Assembly: GCF_017301635.1 (NCBI RefSeq)
Contig: NZ_CP071091.1
Location: 9,788,501-9,852,500, forward strand
Length of the DNA: 64,000 bases
Reading direction: 5' to 3'
Source: Myxococcus landrumus
GTDB lineage: Bacteria; Myxococcota; Myxococcia; Myxococcales; Myxococcaceae
Shown here: piece by piece, positions 16,157-24,573 of the stretch
Numbering within the stretch: position 1 is the first letter of the stretch
Layout: the number at the start of each line of letters is the position of its first letter
Made by a program: the position numbers and the translations under genes
Notes under the pieces: model-generated
The model's database searches: none
Told to the model about the DNA's origin: nothing
The model's input: the letters and a program-made list of their open reading frames with translations, nothing else

Positions 16157-17878
16157 ATGTCCCTTCACCTGTACGCTTCGCGGCTCATGGTCATTGCCGC
16201 CATCGGCGCCGGCTGTGGCTCGGGGGAACCCGACCGGAACACCGACGATGCCGCTGGACACACCACGGTGGTCCGTCCGGCGAACAACCTGAAGATTGCT
16301 CCCGGTGTGCCTGTGTCCATCGAGTGGGTCTCGACCCTCGCGGGTCCGGCCACCGTGGACCTGTTCGCCGACGCGGATGGCGACCTGGAGACGACCTCGG
16401 ATCAAATCCCTCTCGCGCTGGGCAATGCGGTGGCCACGGCGCCAGCGGTTTTCGACTGGCGGACGGACGACGTGCCGCTCGGCACGTATCGCCTGCTCTC
16501 GCGCAGGGTCGACCGGTTGGGTACACACGTCAGCACGGCGCCGGGCCTCGTGGAGGTCGTCAAGCCGCTCCTCGAAGTGGAGAATCTCGAGGAAGGGGAG
16601 CCGCTGCGGTATCCGCTGGCGTTGCTGACCGGCACCGTGCCGACGGAGACCGCGAAGGTGTCCGCCGGCCTGCATGGCGAGCCGATGCGGGCGTGGCCGG
16701 CGAACAGCGGCCGGTTCAAGACGCTGGTGCGGCTGGTCCCTGGTTCGAACGACGTCCTGCTCGAGGCGGATGGAGTGCTGCACCGCTTCTCGGTCCGCTA
16801 CACGCCGATGACGACCGCGTACTCCGTTCGCTTCGTGTACGTGATTGCCGCTGATGCGGAGGGGCGGTTCGACGCGCCCGTGGGGGAGCCGAACGACCTC
16901 GCGAGCGCCCTGCGCCGGATTGGCACGGGGGCTGAGCTCATGCAGACCTTCACGGCGGAGGCCCTTGATGCGCAGGGCCTGGGACGGCGGACCTTCCACC
17001 TCGAGCGCGATGGCTCAGGGGCTCCCCTCGTGACGGCCTTTCGCAGCAGGCTGACCACGGCGCTGGCGCACTCCATGGATGGGATCGCGCTGTGGAACTA
17101 CTTCTATAGCGAGTTCAGGTCGCTGCCGAACCGCCCTGGCACCATTGACGTGGCCATCATGTCGATGACGCACTTTGACCCGGCGCAACAGAAGGTGCTG
17201 GCGCATACCGCGTTCGGGGGCGGTCGGCTCGGGCTCTTCGGGAGCGGTACGCTGCACACGTGGGCCGAGTCGCTCGACGACGTCGCCGCGCGGTTTCTCG
17301 ACGAACGGCGCATCGACGCCACCGTGCTGCTCGACGACAGCGCTGGGCGAGGCACTCACTGGGCGAACTACGCCACGGGCCTGGGCGCGACGATGCACGA
17401 GCTGGGTCACTGCCTCAGCCTGCAGCACCCCGCCAGTGACGATGGGGTGATGTCGCGCGACTTCGACTTCATCAACCGCACGTTCATGGTCGAGGAGCCC
17501 GCGAGCGCGAGGTCGGCGAGACTCGCGCCTGTGCTGCCCGTCCACGAGACGGGCTGGGACCGCAGCGGAGCGGTGCGTCTGGGATTCCATCGCTGGCTCG
17601 ATGCCGACAGTGTCAGCTACGCGGTCAATGAGCGACCCGGCCTGCGTGAGACGGCCACCGACGTCACGTTCGAAAGCAGGGCCGGGGTGCGGCACGTGGC
17701 CTGGAATGCGAGCTCCGGCGTCCTCGGGCACGACGAGTTCCTGGGGGAGCCTCGGCTGTCGGTGACCCTGACGAAGCAGTCGCTCCGGGAGCGCTTTCCG
17801 CGTGAGGTGACGCTCAGGGCCAGTGTGATTGATGGCGATGGCAACATGGCCGAGCAGGCCATCCAGCTCCAGGAGTGA
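16157..17878 (+). CDS. Lipoprotein zinc metallopeptidase candidate
   Basis: A 573-residue protein with a lipobox IGAGC20 after a short signal. H414-E-L-G-H418 and H424 form HExxHxxxxxH, the zinc site of metzincins, although the usual glycine two before the last ligand region is Ser. An upstream stretch, AEALDAQGLGRRTFHLERD, recalls the fungal/bacterial Metallopep (YIL108W-like) family. The N-terminal 200 residues are beta-sandwich-like (VVRPANNLKI), and the C-terminal part after residue 480 is again beta-rich. An extracytoplasmic protease is expected. ATG at 16157. Confidence 0.8.
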   Translation: MSLHLYASRLMVIAAIGAGCGSGEPDRNTDDAAGHTTVVRPANNLKIAPGVPVSIEWVSTLAGPATVDLFADADGDLETTSDQIPLALGNAVATAPAVFDWRTDDVPLGTYRLLSRRVDRLGTHVSTAPGLVEVVKPLLEVENLEEGEPLRYPLALLTGTVPTETAKVSAGLHGEPMRAWPANSGRFKTLVRLVPGSNDVLLEADGVLHRFSVRYTPMTTAYSVRFVYVIAADAEGRFDAPVGEPNDLASALRRIGTGAELMQTFTAEALDAQGLGRRTFHLERDGSGAPLVTAFRSRLTTALAHSMDGIALWNYFYSEFRSLPNRPGTIDVAIMSMTHFDPAQQKVLAHTAFGGGRLGLFGSGTLHTWAESLDDVAARFLDERRIDATVLLDDSAGRGTHWANYATGLGATMHELGHCLSLQHPASDDGVMSRDFDFINRTFMVEEPASARSARLAPVLPVHETGWDRSGAVRLGFHRWLDADSVSYAVNERPGLRETATDVTFESRAGVRHVAWNASSGVLGHDEFLGEPRLSVTLTKQSLRERFPREVTLRASVIDGDGNMAEQAIQLQE

Positions 17879-17923
17879 TGGGCCGCGGACCTCGAGGCGG
17901 TGCAAGGGCTCGAGAGGTGTTCT

Positions 17924-18907
17924 TCAGCGCAGCGCGAACCGCCGCCGATAGGCATCGGGTGTCAGTCCGGTGCGGGCCTTGAATCGGCGGCGGAACGCGG
18001 TGGTGTCCGCGTAGCCCACGGCCAGGGAGATGTCCTCCACGGTGCGAGGCGTGGTCTCCAGCAGGCGCCGAGCGGCCTCGATGCGCAGGCGCTGGACGTA
18101 GTCGAGCGGCGTGTCGCCCGTGGCCTTGCGGAAGCGGCGCAAGAGGGTCCGCTCGCCCAGGCTCGCGGCACTGGCGGCGCCCGTCAGTGTCACCGGCCCA
18201 TGCAGGTGGGCCTCCAGCCATTCCTGTGCGCGCAGGACGGCGGAGTCTCCGTGGTCCCTCGGTGCTGCGTGCACCGCGTAGGGGGCCTGGAACCTGCGGC
18301 CTGGTTCGACCAGGAGCATCTTCGCGCAGAGCGCCGCCAGCTCCGGTGAAGCCTGCTTCGAGACGAGGTGCAGGGAGAGGTCGAGGTAGGCGGTGACGCC
18401 ACCCGCGGTGAGCACATCACCGAGGTCCACCAGGAGCAGCTCGGGCTTGAGCGACACGCGGGGATAGCGGGCCGCGAAGCGCTGGGCGAGCCCCCAGTGG
18501 GTGGTGGCCTCCCGGCCTTCCAGGAGTCCTGTCTCCGCGAGCAGGAAGACCCCGGCGCAGACGGCCGCCAGCTTCGCGCCTCGCGCATGTTGCGCTTGCA
18601 TCCAGGTCGCGGCGGCCTGCTCGGCCACGAGGCTCTCCACGTGGCCCACGGCCGCGGGGACGAGGACGACGTCGAATCGCTCCGTGGCCTCCGGCACGCG
18701 CGCCGCCGCGAGCATCAGGCCATGGAAGCTCCGGGCGGGACCGGGGCGAGGGGAGACGAGCTCCGCGGCGAAGGGCGCCTCGTGGCCCTGTTCCTGGCTG
18801 AGGAGGTTCGCCATGGCGAACACATCCAGGGGACCGGTGACGCTGGACGCGACACATCCATCCAGGGCCAGGACCGCGATGCGCGTCAAAGGGGGCTCGG
18901 AGGCCAT
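17924..18907 (-). CDS. GlxA-family transcriptional regulator (DJ-1/PfpI plus AraC HTH)
   Basis: A 327-residue regulator. The N-terminal DJ-1/PfpI-type class I amidotransferase-like domain (about 8-190) includes the AAVCAGVFLLAETGLL nucleophile-elbow region. The C-terminal AraC double helix-turn-helix (about 220-325) contains RRFRKATGDTPLDYVQRLRI and the second-HTH AVGYADTTAFRRRFKARTG. It is divergent from the isochorismatase-type hydrolase gene with 109 bp between, so it probably controls that gene. Members of this class sense small amides or respond to metabolites; the ligand is not known. Confidence 0.93.
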   Translation of the reverse strand: MASEPPLTRIAVLALDGCVASSVTGPLDVFAMANLLSQEQGHEAPFAAELVSPRPGPARSFHGLMLAAARVPEATERFDVVLVPAAVGHVESLVAEQAAATWMQAQHARGAKLAAVCAGVFLLAETGLLEGREATTHWGLAQRFAARYPRVSLKPELLLVDLGDVLTAGGVTAYLDLSLHLVSKQASPELAALCAKMLLVEPGRRFQAPYAVHAAPRDHGDSAVLRAQEWLEAHLHGPVTLTGAASAASLGERTLLRRFRKATGDTPLDYVQRLRIEAARRLLETTPRTVEDISLAVGYADTTAFRRRFKARTGLTPDAYRRRFALR

Positions 18908-19016
18908 GGCCGCTTGTCGTTTTCCGCCCGGACTTTGTCAATCCGGACACTCCCGCCCGACCCCCTCGGCTGGTTATTCCATGGCGCGAAGCTCCCCACT
19001 GAATCAGGAGAACCCC

Positions 19017-19589
19017 ATGGCGAAGACCTTGGAGAACACGGCGCTGGTGCTCATCGACATCCAGAATGATTACTTCCCGGGAGGGCGGTTCGAGCTCGAC
19101 CGCTCCGACGCCGCGGCGGTCCAGGCCCGGGCGGCGCTGGACTTCTTCCGTGAGCGGAACCTGCCCGTCATCCACGTGCAGCACATCTCGATGCAGCCGG
19201 GCGCCACGTTCTTCCTGCCGGGGACGCAGGGGGCGGAGATTCATCCTCGTGTCGAGCCTCGTCCGGGTGAAGCCGTGGTGCTCAAGCACTTCCCCAACAG
19301 CTTCCGGGAGACAGACCTGCAGGAGCGCCTGCGGGCGCTGGGCGTGAAGCAGTTGGTGGTGACAGGGATGATGACGCTCATGTGCGTGGACGCCACGGTG
19401 CGCGCGGCGGCGGACCTGGGCTACCCCGTGACGGTGCTCCACGATGCCTGCGCGGCCCGAGCGCTGGAGTTCAACGGACAGACGGCCTCCGCGCCCCAGG
19501 TCCACGCCGCGTTCCTCGCGGCGCTCGGCATGGCCTACGCCCAGGTGGTCTCCACCGGCGATTTCCTGGCCCAGGCGGGCGGGCGCTGA
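19017..19589 (+). CDS. Isochorismatase-family cysteine hydrolase
   Basis: A 190-residue alpha/beta hydrolase of the isochorismatase/nicotinamidase superfamily. Catalytic triad: Asp in LVLIDIQNDYF (about residue 14), Lys in VVLKHFPNSF (about 83), Cys in MMTLMCVDATVRAA (about 123). AGGAG lies just upstream of the ATG at 19017. Typical reactions are amide hydrolysis (nicotinamide, N-carbamoyl compounds) or isochorismate cleavage. The divergent GlxA regulator is the likely controller. Confidence 0.92.
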   Translation: MAKTLENTALVLIDIQNDYFPGGRFELDRSDAAAVQARAALDFFRERNLPVIHVQHISMQPGATFFLPGTQGAEIHPRVEPRPGEAVVLKHFPNSFRETDLQERLRALGVKQLVVTGMMTLMCVDATVRAAADLGYPVTVLHDACAARALEFNGQTASAPQVHAAFLAALGMAYAQVVSTGDFLAQAGGR

Positions 19590-19682
19590 AGTGGAGTGAG
19601 GGGCGAATGGGCAGGGTGGAGTCTCGAGCCCGGTCGGCTGTTGCGGTGAGCTCGGTGCCATCCGCCGAGCTACTATCGGCGG

Positions 19683-21281
19683 GTGGCCTCCGACTCCAGT
19701 GACCTCCGCACCGCGTTTCCTTCTCCGCCGAAGTACGACGACGTGTCCACGGAGGAACTGGAGACGTTGCTCCGCGATATCGACGTGCTCGTGCTCACGA
19801 CCACGGACGTGGAGCGGATGGCACTTCATGAAGCGATGCGGCCGCTTCCAGGCCGGACAGGCCTGGTCGAGGGTTCAATCAAGCTTGTCACCTATCGCTT
19901 GGGACTGCTTGGCCGGTACGCAGTCGCCCACGTCGAGAGTACGCAAGGGAGCCAGGCGCGAGATGGCTCATTGTTGACGGTGAACGACGCCATTCTCGTG
20001 GTCGCTCCCAAGGCAGTCATCGTCGTCGGGATTGCATTCGGGCTCAACCCGGGCGCGCAAGAACTCGGTGACGTCATCATGGCCGAAACCGTCACCCCCT
20101 ATGAACGTCAGCGACTCAACGCGGACGGCACGAGGACACCCCGAGGTCTACCCCTTGTCACGGGCATCCACCTCGCCGAGTGCTTCAGGACCCGCTGTGT
20201 GGATTGGGAGCTGACACGGGCTCAGGGCAAGGTGAAGGTCTTCCGAGGGGAGATGCTCTCAGGCGAGAAGCTGTGCGACAACAAAGCCTTTCGAGACAGC
20301 CTGGCAAAGACCTACCCCAATGCGCTCGCCGGAGAGATGGAAGGTGCCGGCGCGTATGCGGCCGCTGCTCGCGGGAATGTGGAAATCATCTTGGTCAAAG
20401 CCATCTGTGATTGGGGGGATGGCACCAAGACCAAGGAGTGGCAGCCATTCGCGGCTGGGGCCGCGGTCTCCCTGGTCGAGCATGTCCTCAACAAGCGCAA
20501 CGTCCTGACCGGGCTCGGCGCACGAGAACACAGCCTTCCGGGCGAAGGGGCCCCCGCCATGGCAGGGGGGCCGACCCCCGTGGCCTCCAGTGCTTTCACC
20601 AATCCCCCGCGCGCCCCTCGTCCCATGTTCCTGGCCGAATCAGGAGTCACCGAGGCAGATGCTCCCGTCGCCCTCGTTGGCTGCGCCATGGTCCAGTACC
20701 CCGACAAGCTCGCGTCCCTGGTGGAGAAGCTGCGCGAGGATCTCCTCCACGACCGCTATGTCCCCGAGGAGGAGAAGCAAAGACTGAAGAATCATGGGTT
20801 CCAGCCGGGGGCGGACCAGGACGTCACTCGCCGCCGGATGATGGAGTTGCTCTCCGTCGCGGACTTCGACCTCTTCGTCTTCTATTCCAGGAAGTCCTCC
20901 GTGAGCAGAAGCGAGGAGGCGCTTCGCGGGGCACTCCTCAATCACTTGCTGGAGAGTCGGTTGTCCCATCCGAAGTGGCCCATCGCCGCGATTTCCGGCC
21001 GCATCCCTCGGTTGCCCGAGTCTCTCCAGGCCTTCAAGGCCGCGTCTGGCCCGCGCCGCCCAACGGTCGACATCCCTCCGTCCCAAGTGCCAACAAAGGC
21101 GTCGCCCATCCTGCTCGTGACGCAGTACGCCTGTGACATCGTCCGGGCTCGACTGGCGCAGGTCCTGGCAGGACCTCCCTATCCGCCTCAGTCGGACGCC
21201 ACCCGCATCCGCACCAAGCTCCGAATGGCCGAGGACATCGACACCGGCGAGCGCTTTCACCGGGAGCGCCCGTTGCCTTGA
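19683..21281 (+). CDS. Nucleosidase (PNP/MTAN superfamily) fused to a DUF3800-like domain
   Basis: 532 residues from a GTG at 19683. Residues about 30-285 are a nucleoside phosphorylase/nucleosidase domain, with the VVGIAFGLNPG loop, the ribose-binding glutamates in AGEMEGAGAY (about 216-225) and the base-site aspartate in KAICDWGDG. After a Pro/Ala linker, residues about 315-490 resemble DUF3800 (RNase H-like): FLAESGVTEADAPVALVG for the usual (I/F)DESG start, FDLFVFYSRKS in the middle and LLVTQYACDIVRARL for the final LQLAD-type helix. Its stop is 3 bp from the end of the convergent retron RT gene. Such nucleosidase domains are common in phage-conflict proteins. Whether it belongs to the retron is inference. 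Confidence 0.75.
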   Translation: MASDSSDLRTAFPSPPKYDDVSTEELETLLRDIDVLVLTTTDVERMALHEAMRPLPGRTGLVEGSIKLVTYRLGLLGRYAVAHVESTQGSQARDGSLLTVNDAILVVAPKAVIVVGIAFGLNPGAQELGDVIMAETVTPYERQRLNADGTRTPRGLPLVTGIHLAECFRTRCVDWELTRAQGKVKVFRGEMLSGEKLCDNKAFRDSLAKTYPNALAGEMEGAGAYAAAARGNVEIILVKAICDWGDGTKTKEWQPFAAGAAVSLVEHVLNKRNVLTGLGAREHSLPGEGAPAMAGGPTPVASSAFTNPPRAPRPMFLAESGVTEADAPVALVGCAMVQYPDKLASLVEKLREDLLHDRYVPEEEKQRLKNHGFQPGADQDVTRRRMMELLSVADFDLFVFYSRKSSVSRSEEALRGALLNHLLESRLSHPKWPIAAISGRIPRLPESLQAFKAASGPRRPTVDIPPSQVPTKASPILLVTQYACDIVRARLAQVLAGPPYPPQSDATRIRTKLRMAEDIDTGERFHRERPLP

Positions 21282-21284
21282 TGC

Positions 21285-22271
21285 TCAGGAAGGAGCCTCC
21301 TCCGAGCCGGTGTCCGCCGACTTGTCCAACTGCGCACGAATCCGCACGAGCTGCTTCCACATCGCGCTGGCGATCTTCGGTTCGACGGATGCCAGGTATC
21401 GCGTCCGCCCCTCGAGCACCGAGTACTCCTCCCAGGGGTCGACCGTTGGACGGCCAACGTGGCGCAGGTGGTCTTCCAGTCCGTAGCGCGTGGCGTAGTG
21501 GAGGTCGCGCCGGAGTTGTCGCTTCATCTTCTTGGGAATCCGCGGACCCACCGGGTCTCCCACCGAGAGCCCGGTCACGAATTGTCCCCGTCCGCGCTGC
21601 TGGCGCCGGCACTTTCCATCCCGGAGCTTGAATCCGTAGCCCGCCAGGATGGACTGGATGTTCCCCTCCTCGGGTACTTCATCCCCCGAGAAGGTGAGGT
21701 CGTCGGCATAGCGGGTGTATGTGCATCCATGGACCTCGGCGAGCTGTTCGAAGTCCTGGTCGAGATGGCGGCAGGCGATGTTCGCGAGCACGGGACTCGC
21801 GTGAGCCCCCTGCGGCAGCACTTCCTTGCGCGTGCAGAGCCGACCGAGCAGCTCCGCGACCTGGGGCCGACAACCCAGGGACTGGAAGCAAGAGATGACG
21901 GACGGCAGCCTGATGGACTCGAAGAAGTGCTCGATATCGGCATGGAGCAGCAGTTGCTTGCCCAGGTGCTGCCGGGCGTTGGTCACGATGGAGCGCTTCT
22001 TGACGAAGCCCTGAACACAGGGACGAAAGCGAGCTGCATCCGCCACCGCGACGGCCAGGGCCTTGTGAATCCGCGATAGCACGTCCTCCCTGGAGCGGTA
22101 GACGAGTCGGAATCCCCCTCGCTTCCGCTTCGGAATCCGAAGCTCCGCGTAGAACTCGTGCTGGCGGCTCGGGTCCGCGAGGAAGAGGAGCGTGTTGGCT
22201 TCACACTCCAGATGTTGTGCGAGATCCCGCTCGTCGCGAATGGTCTTGAAGGGGAATTCGACGCCCGTCAT
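21285..22271 (-). CDS. Retron-type reverse transcriptase
   Basis: A 328-residue RT, a usual size for stand-alone retron RTs. Visible motifs in order: N98-A-R-Q-H102 (the NAxxH motif specific to retrons), ADIEHFFESI with the first catalytic Asp at 112, PQGAHASPVLAN (153-164), Y188-A-D-D191 with the other two catalytic aspartates, and V232-T-G-L235, the retron VTG motif. It starts 30 nt downstream of the candidate msr-msd repeat and on the same strand as the SIR2-like gene. It would make msDNA from the adjacent ncRNA. It lacks maturase or endonuclease domains, so a group II intron origin is unlikely. Confidence 0.95.
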   Translation of the reverse strand: MTGVEFPFKTIRDERDLAQHLECEANTLLFLADPSRQHEFYAELRIPKRKRGGFRLVYRSREDVLSRIHKALAVAVADAARFRPCVQGFVKKRSIVTNARQHLGKQLLLHADIEHFFESIRLPSVISCFQSLGCRPQVAELLGRLCTRKEVLPQGAHASPVLANIACRHLDQDFEQLAEVHGCTYTRYADDLTFSGDEVPEEGNIQSILAGYGFKLRDGKCRRQQRGRGQFVTGLSVGDPVGPRIPKKMKRQLRRDLHYATRYGLEDHLRHVGRPTVDPWEEYSVLEGRTRYLASVEPKIASAMWKQLVRIRAQLDKSADTGSEEAPS

Positions 22272-22301
22272 GCGACCACCTGAGCCTGGGCAGAGGAGGG
22301 A

Positions 22302-22394
22302 GGGTCACAAGAGATACGTCTTGTCTCGTACCCGATGAAGGGGTGCGACTCGCACCCCCGAGATGGTCTCGTCGAGTCTTATCCCTTGTGACCC
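22302..22394 (-). ncRNA. Candidate retron msr-msd RNA bounded by a1/a2 inverted repeat
   Basis: In the 156-bp gap between the SIR2-like and RT genes, GGGTCACAAGAGATA (22302-22316) and TATCCCTTGTGACCC (22380-22394) are complementary over 15 bp with one mismatch. Read on the RT strand, the first arm begins 33 nt after the SIR2 stop and the second ends 30 nt before the RT start, the place of a1 and a2 in known retrons. Inside are two adjacent hairpins: a 5-bp stem with 3-nt loop (22359-22371) and an 8-bp stem with 3-nt loop (22340-22358). At 93 nt it is shorter than characterised retron RNAs, so the true ends may lie elsewhere. Confidence 0.7.
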
Positions 22395-22427
22395 GGTTGC
22401 CAGCCGTACTCGACGGCATCCAGACGG

Positions 22428-24404
22428 TCAAGCGCGGGGCGAGAAGACGACGATGGAGGCCGGGGTGACCACCCGGTCGTCGTCGTGGGACGGGTCGCTC
22501 TTGCCCGAGCGTGGGAGGATTTCCGCATCCATGCGGTCCACGGGCAGGCCACAGAGTTCCTTGAGCGTCCTCACCGTCACGGGCGCTGATGTCCCTCCGA
22601 GCGTCACCGCGAAGAGCTCCGAGGCACCCTCGGCATTCCTCACGTCGACCCAGACCTTCATCACGTTCGAGGAGAGAATCTCTCCCACCGGAATCTTCCC
22701 GGCGACCACCGGGAACCAGACTCCTGGCGAGAAGACGTAGAGCTCGACCTGCTGGATGCGTGAGTTCGGATGCTGTGCGAAGAAGTGGCGCACCCCCGCG
22801 AGTGTCTGGATGAACGGGTGCAGGGGCGTCCACAGGCGGTACTGCCCCGAGGCCACCGGGCCGATGTGCACGCGGGTGAAGCCCGCTTGTTCCGCCATGC
22901 GCAGGGACTCGGACACCGCGCTCATGATGATGCCCAGGTCCCGACTGTCCTCGGGGTCGTCGGGATGCGGTCGCGACGTCGGAGGGTCGACGCGAGCCGC
23001 GACGGCGAAGATGGGCGCATCGCCAAACCGGAAGGCCAGCGGAGGCGTGGAGCCGCCCCGAAAGGCCTCCCACTGACCTGCTGCCGTGGTCTTGAGGAGC
23101 CCCGCGCCACGGGCTCTCGTGAGAAGGTCCTTGGCCTGGCGGCCATGGATGGGACGCTTGTGGCGGGCACTCCGCCCCGTGCTGACGATGACGCACTCGT
23201 CCTTCGCTGTCGGAACGGGCAGCGAGGCATACCGGAGCCGAAGCTTGCGAGGTGCCACGGCAGGGCCACCGCGCTTCACGCCGCCCGTGGGGCTCGGCTT
23301 GTTGAGACCGTCGACCAGGCTGAAGCCCAGCTCATCCGGCATCCAGGAGACGGGGCTGGCTGTCCCCGGGGCCGAGCGGCTGGGGCGCTTGCCCACGGCC
23401 TCCGCCAGCCGGTTGAGCAGGTCGGGAAGCTCCGCGTAGGTGTCATAGACGACGGGAGTGATACCCAGCCGCGTCTGGAAGAAGCGGGGATCCGGCGGCT
23501 CCTTCCTGGCGCCGAAGGACTGCCGGCAGAACAGCGCGAAGTGGGGATGCGGCCCGGGGCCGTAGTGATGTGCAATCTCCCCGAAGAGGTTGACGAGGTA
23601 CTCCTCGAGGATGCCGGAGCCGACGAAGAGCAACGAGCGTCGGGAGAAGACCTCCGCGAAGGAGCGGCGGAAGTGTGGCTGCGCGTTGGTGGCGTGTTGG
23701 TACTGCTGGTGGCCCACGACCACCTGACCCGCCAGCTCGAGGTGTCGTGGCTTGTCGAGCACGCGCGAGCGGTAGAGCGCGGAGAGCTTCTCGGCCTGTC
23801 CTCCGAGGAACCCCTGGAGGGCCCAGAGGATGGGCCGGCTCGGTGAGTCCAGGGAGCGAATCACCTTGTGGCAATCCTCCACGCTTCGGCCGAGCACCTC
23901 GGGGATGTCCGTCTCCGCGATTTCATTCTCCTTGCCATGCGCGGAGGAGCCCAGGCGCGCCGTGGTGGTCATCTCCGCCGGGTCGGACTGGCGCATCCGG
24001 CTCGCGATGTAGAGGTCGTCGTAGTTGGTGCTCAGGACGAGCGGCCAGTAGCACTGGGCAAGCGCCTCGGTCTGCGCGGGGATGGCACATTGGCCGGGGG
24101 ACTTGGCGTCCACATTGAGGGCCGCGCGGTAGGCCTCGATTCGCTTCGCCAGGGGCATGGCGCTCAACCCCAGCACGGCCTTGTCCGCGAGGCGGTACAT
24201 TGCCGCGCTATCCATGTCTCCAGCGCCCGGGGGCTTCGAGTGGGGCACTCCGGACGTGGCCACCAGCGCCTCGACGAACTTCTGCCAGCCCGTGCAGGCC
24301 CCCACGCTCATCCCCGACCCGATGAAGGGCACCAGCCTGCTGCTCCGGTAGGCACTGGCGAGGTAGGGCAGGACATCATCGAAGCGCAGGTGGTCGAAGC
24401 TCAC
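22428..24404 (-). CDS. SIR2-like domain protein, likely retron-associated effector
   Basis: 658 residues from a GTG at 24404 with GAAGGGGG just upstream; longer readings add non-coding-like residues. Residues about 20-290 are SIR2-like: LVPFIGSGMSVGACTGW (24-40) for the NAD-binding glycine motif, L-S-T126-N-Y-D129 and LLFVGSGILEEYL (258-270). At the place where the catalytic His normally stands (LHG) the protein reads L196-Q-G198. The C-terminal 300 residues form one or two further domains; SESLRMAEQAGFTRVHIGPV and the following strand order are loosely macro- or Rossmann-like, but not assignable. SIR2 domains of antiphage systems deplete NAD+. The gene precedes the ncRNA and RT on the same strand. 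Confidence 0.82.
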   Translation of the reverse strand: MSFDHLRFDDVLPYLASAYRSSRLVPFIGSGMSVGACTGWQKFVEALVATSGVPHSKPPGAGDMDSAAMYRLADKAVLGLSAMPLAKRIEAYRAALNVDAKSPGQCAIPAQTEALAQCYWPLVLSTNYDDLYIASRMRQSDPAEMTTTARLGSSAHGKENEIAETDIPEVLGRSVEDCHKVIRSLDSPSRPILWALQGFLGGQAEKLSALYRSRVLDKPRHLELAGQVVVGHQQYQHATNAQPHFRRSFAEVFSRRSLLFVGSGILEEYLVNLFGEIAHHYGPGPHPHFALFCRQSFGARKEPPDPRFFQTRLGITPVVYDTYAELPDLLNRLAEAVGKRPSRSAPGTASPVSWMPDELGFSLVDGLNKPSPTGGVKRGGPAVAPRKLRLRYASLPVPTAKDECVIVSTGRSARHKRPIHGRQAKDLLTRARGAGLLKTTAAGQWEAFRGGSTPPLAFRFGDAPIFAVAARVDPPTSRPHPDDPEDSRDLGIIMSAVSESLRMAEQAGFTRVHIGPVASGQYRLWTPLHPFIQTLAGVRHFFAQHPNSRIQQVELYVFSPGVWFPVVAGKIPVGEILSSNVMKVWVDVRNAEGASELFAVTLGGTSAPVTVRTLKELCGLPVDRMDAEILPRSGKSDPSHDDDRVVTPASIVVFSPRA

Positions 24405-24445
24405 GCAGCCCCCTTCACGCCCACTGGGCGCACAGGAGGAGTGTC

Positions 24446-24461
24446 GCTCAGGAGCCTGAGC
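24446..24461. promoter_or_regulatory. 16-bp palindrome upstream of the SIR2-like gene
   Basis: GCTCAGG-AG-CCTGAGC, a perfect 7-bp dyad with a 2-bp centre, about 42 bp upstream of the SIR2-like start in the spacer shared with the divergent dehydrogenase gene. Possible operator for either gene; nothing else supports it. Confidence 0.35.
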
Positions 24462-24573
24462 TGCCCAAGCGCCAATCGGGGTTGCCCCTGGATGACCCTC
24501 CTCGATGCCGTGCTCTACTCGCGAGGCGCCGCATTCATGTGCGTCGCTTGAACGAGACACCCGGGGATTGAAG

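Noticed and set aside
21285..22271. Group II intron maturase or diversity-generating RT
   Set aside because: The retron NAxxH and VTG motifs are present, there is no maturase or endonuclease domain, and no template/variable repeat pair was seen nearby.
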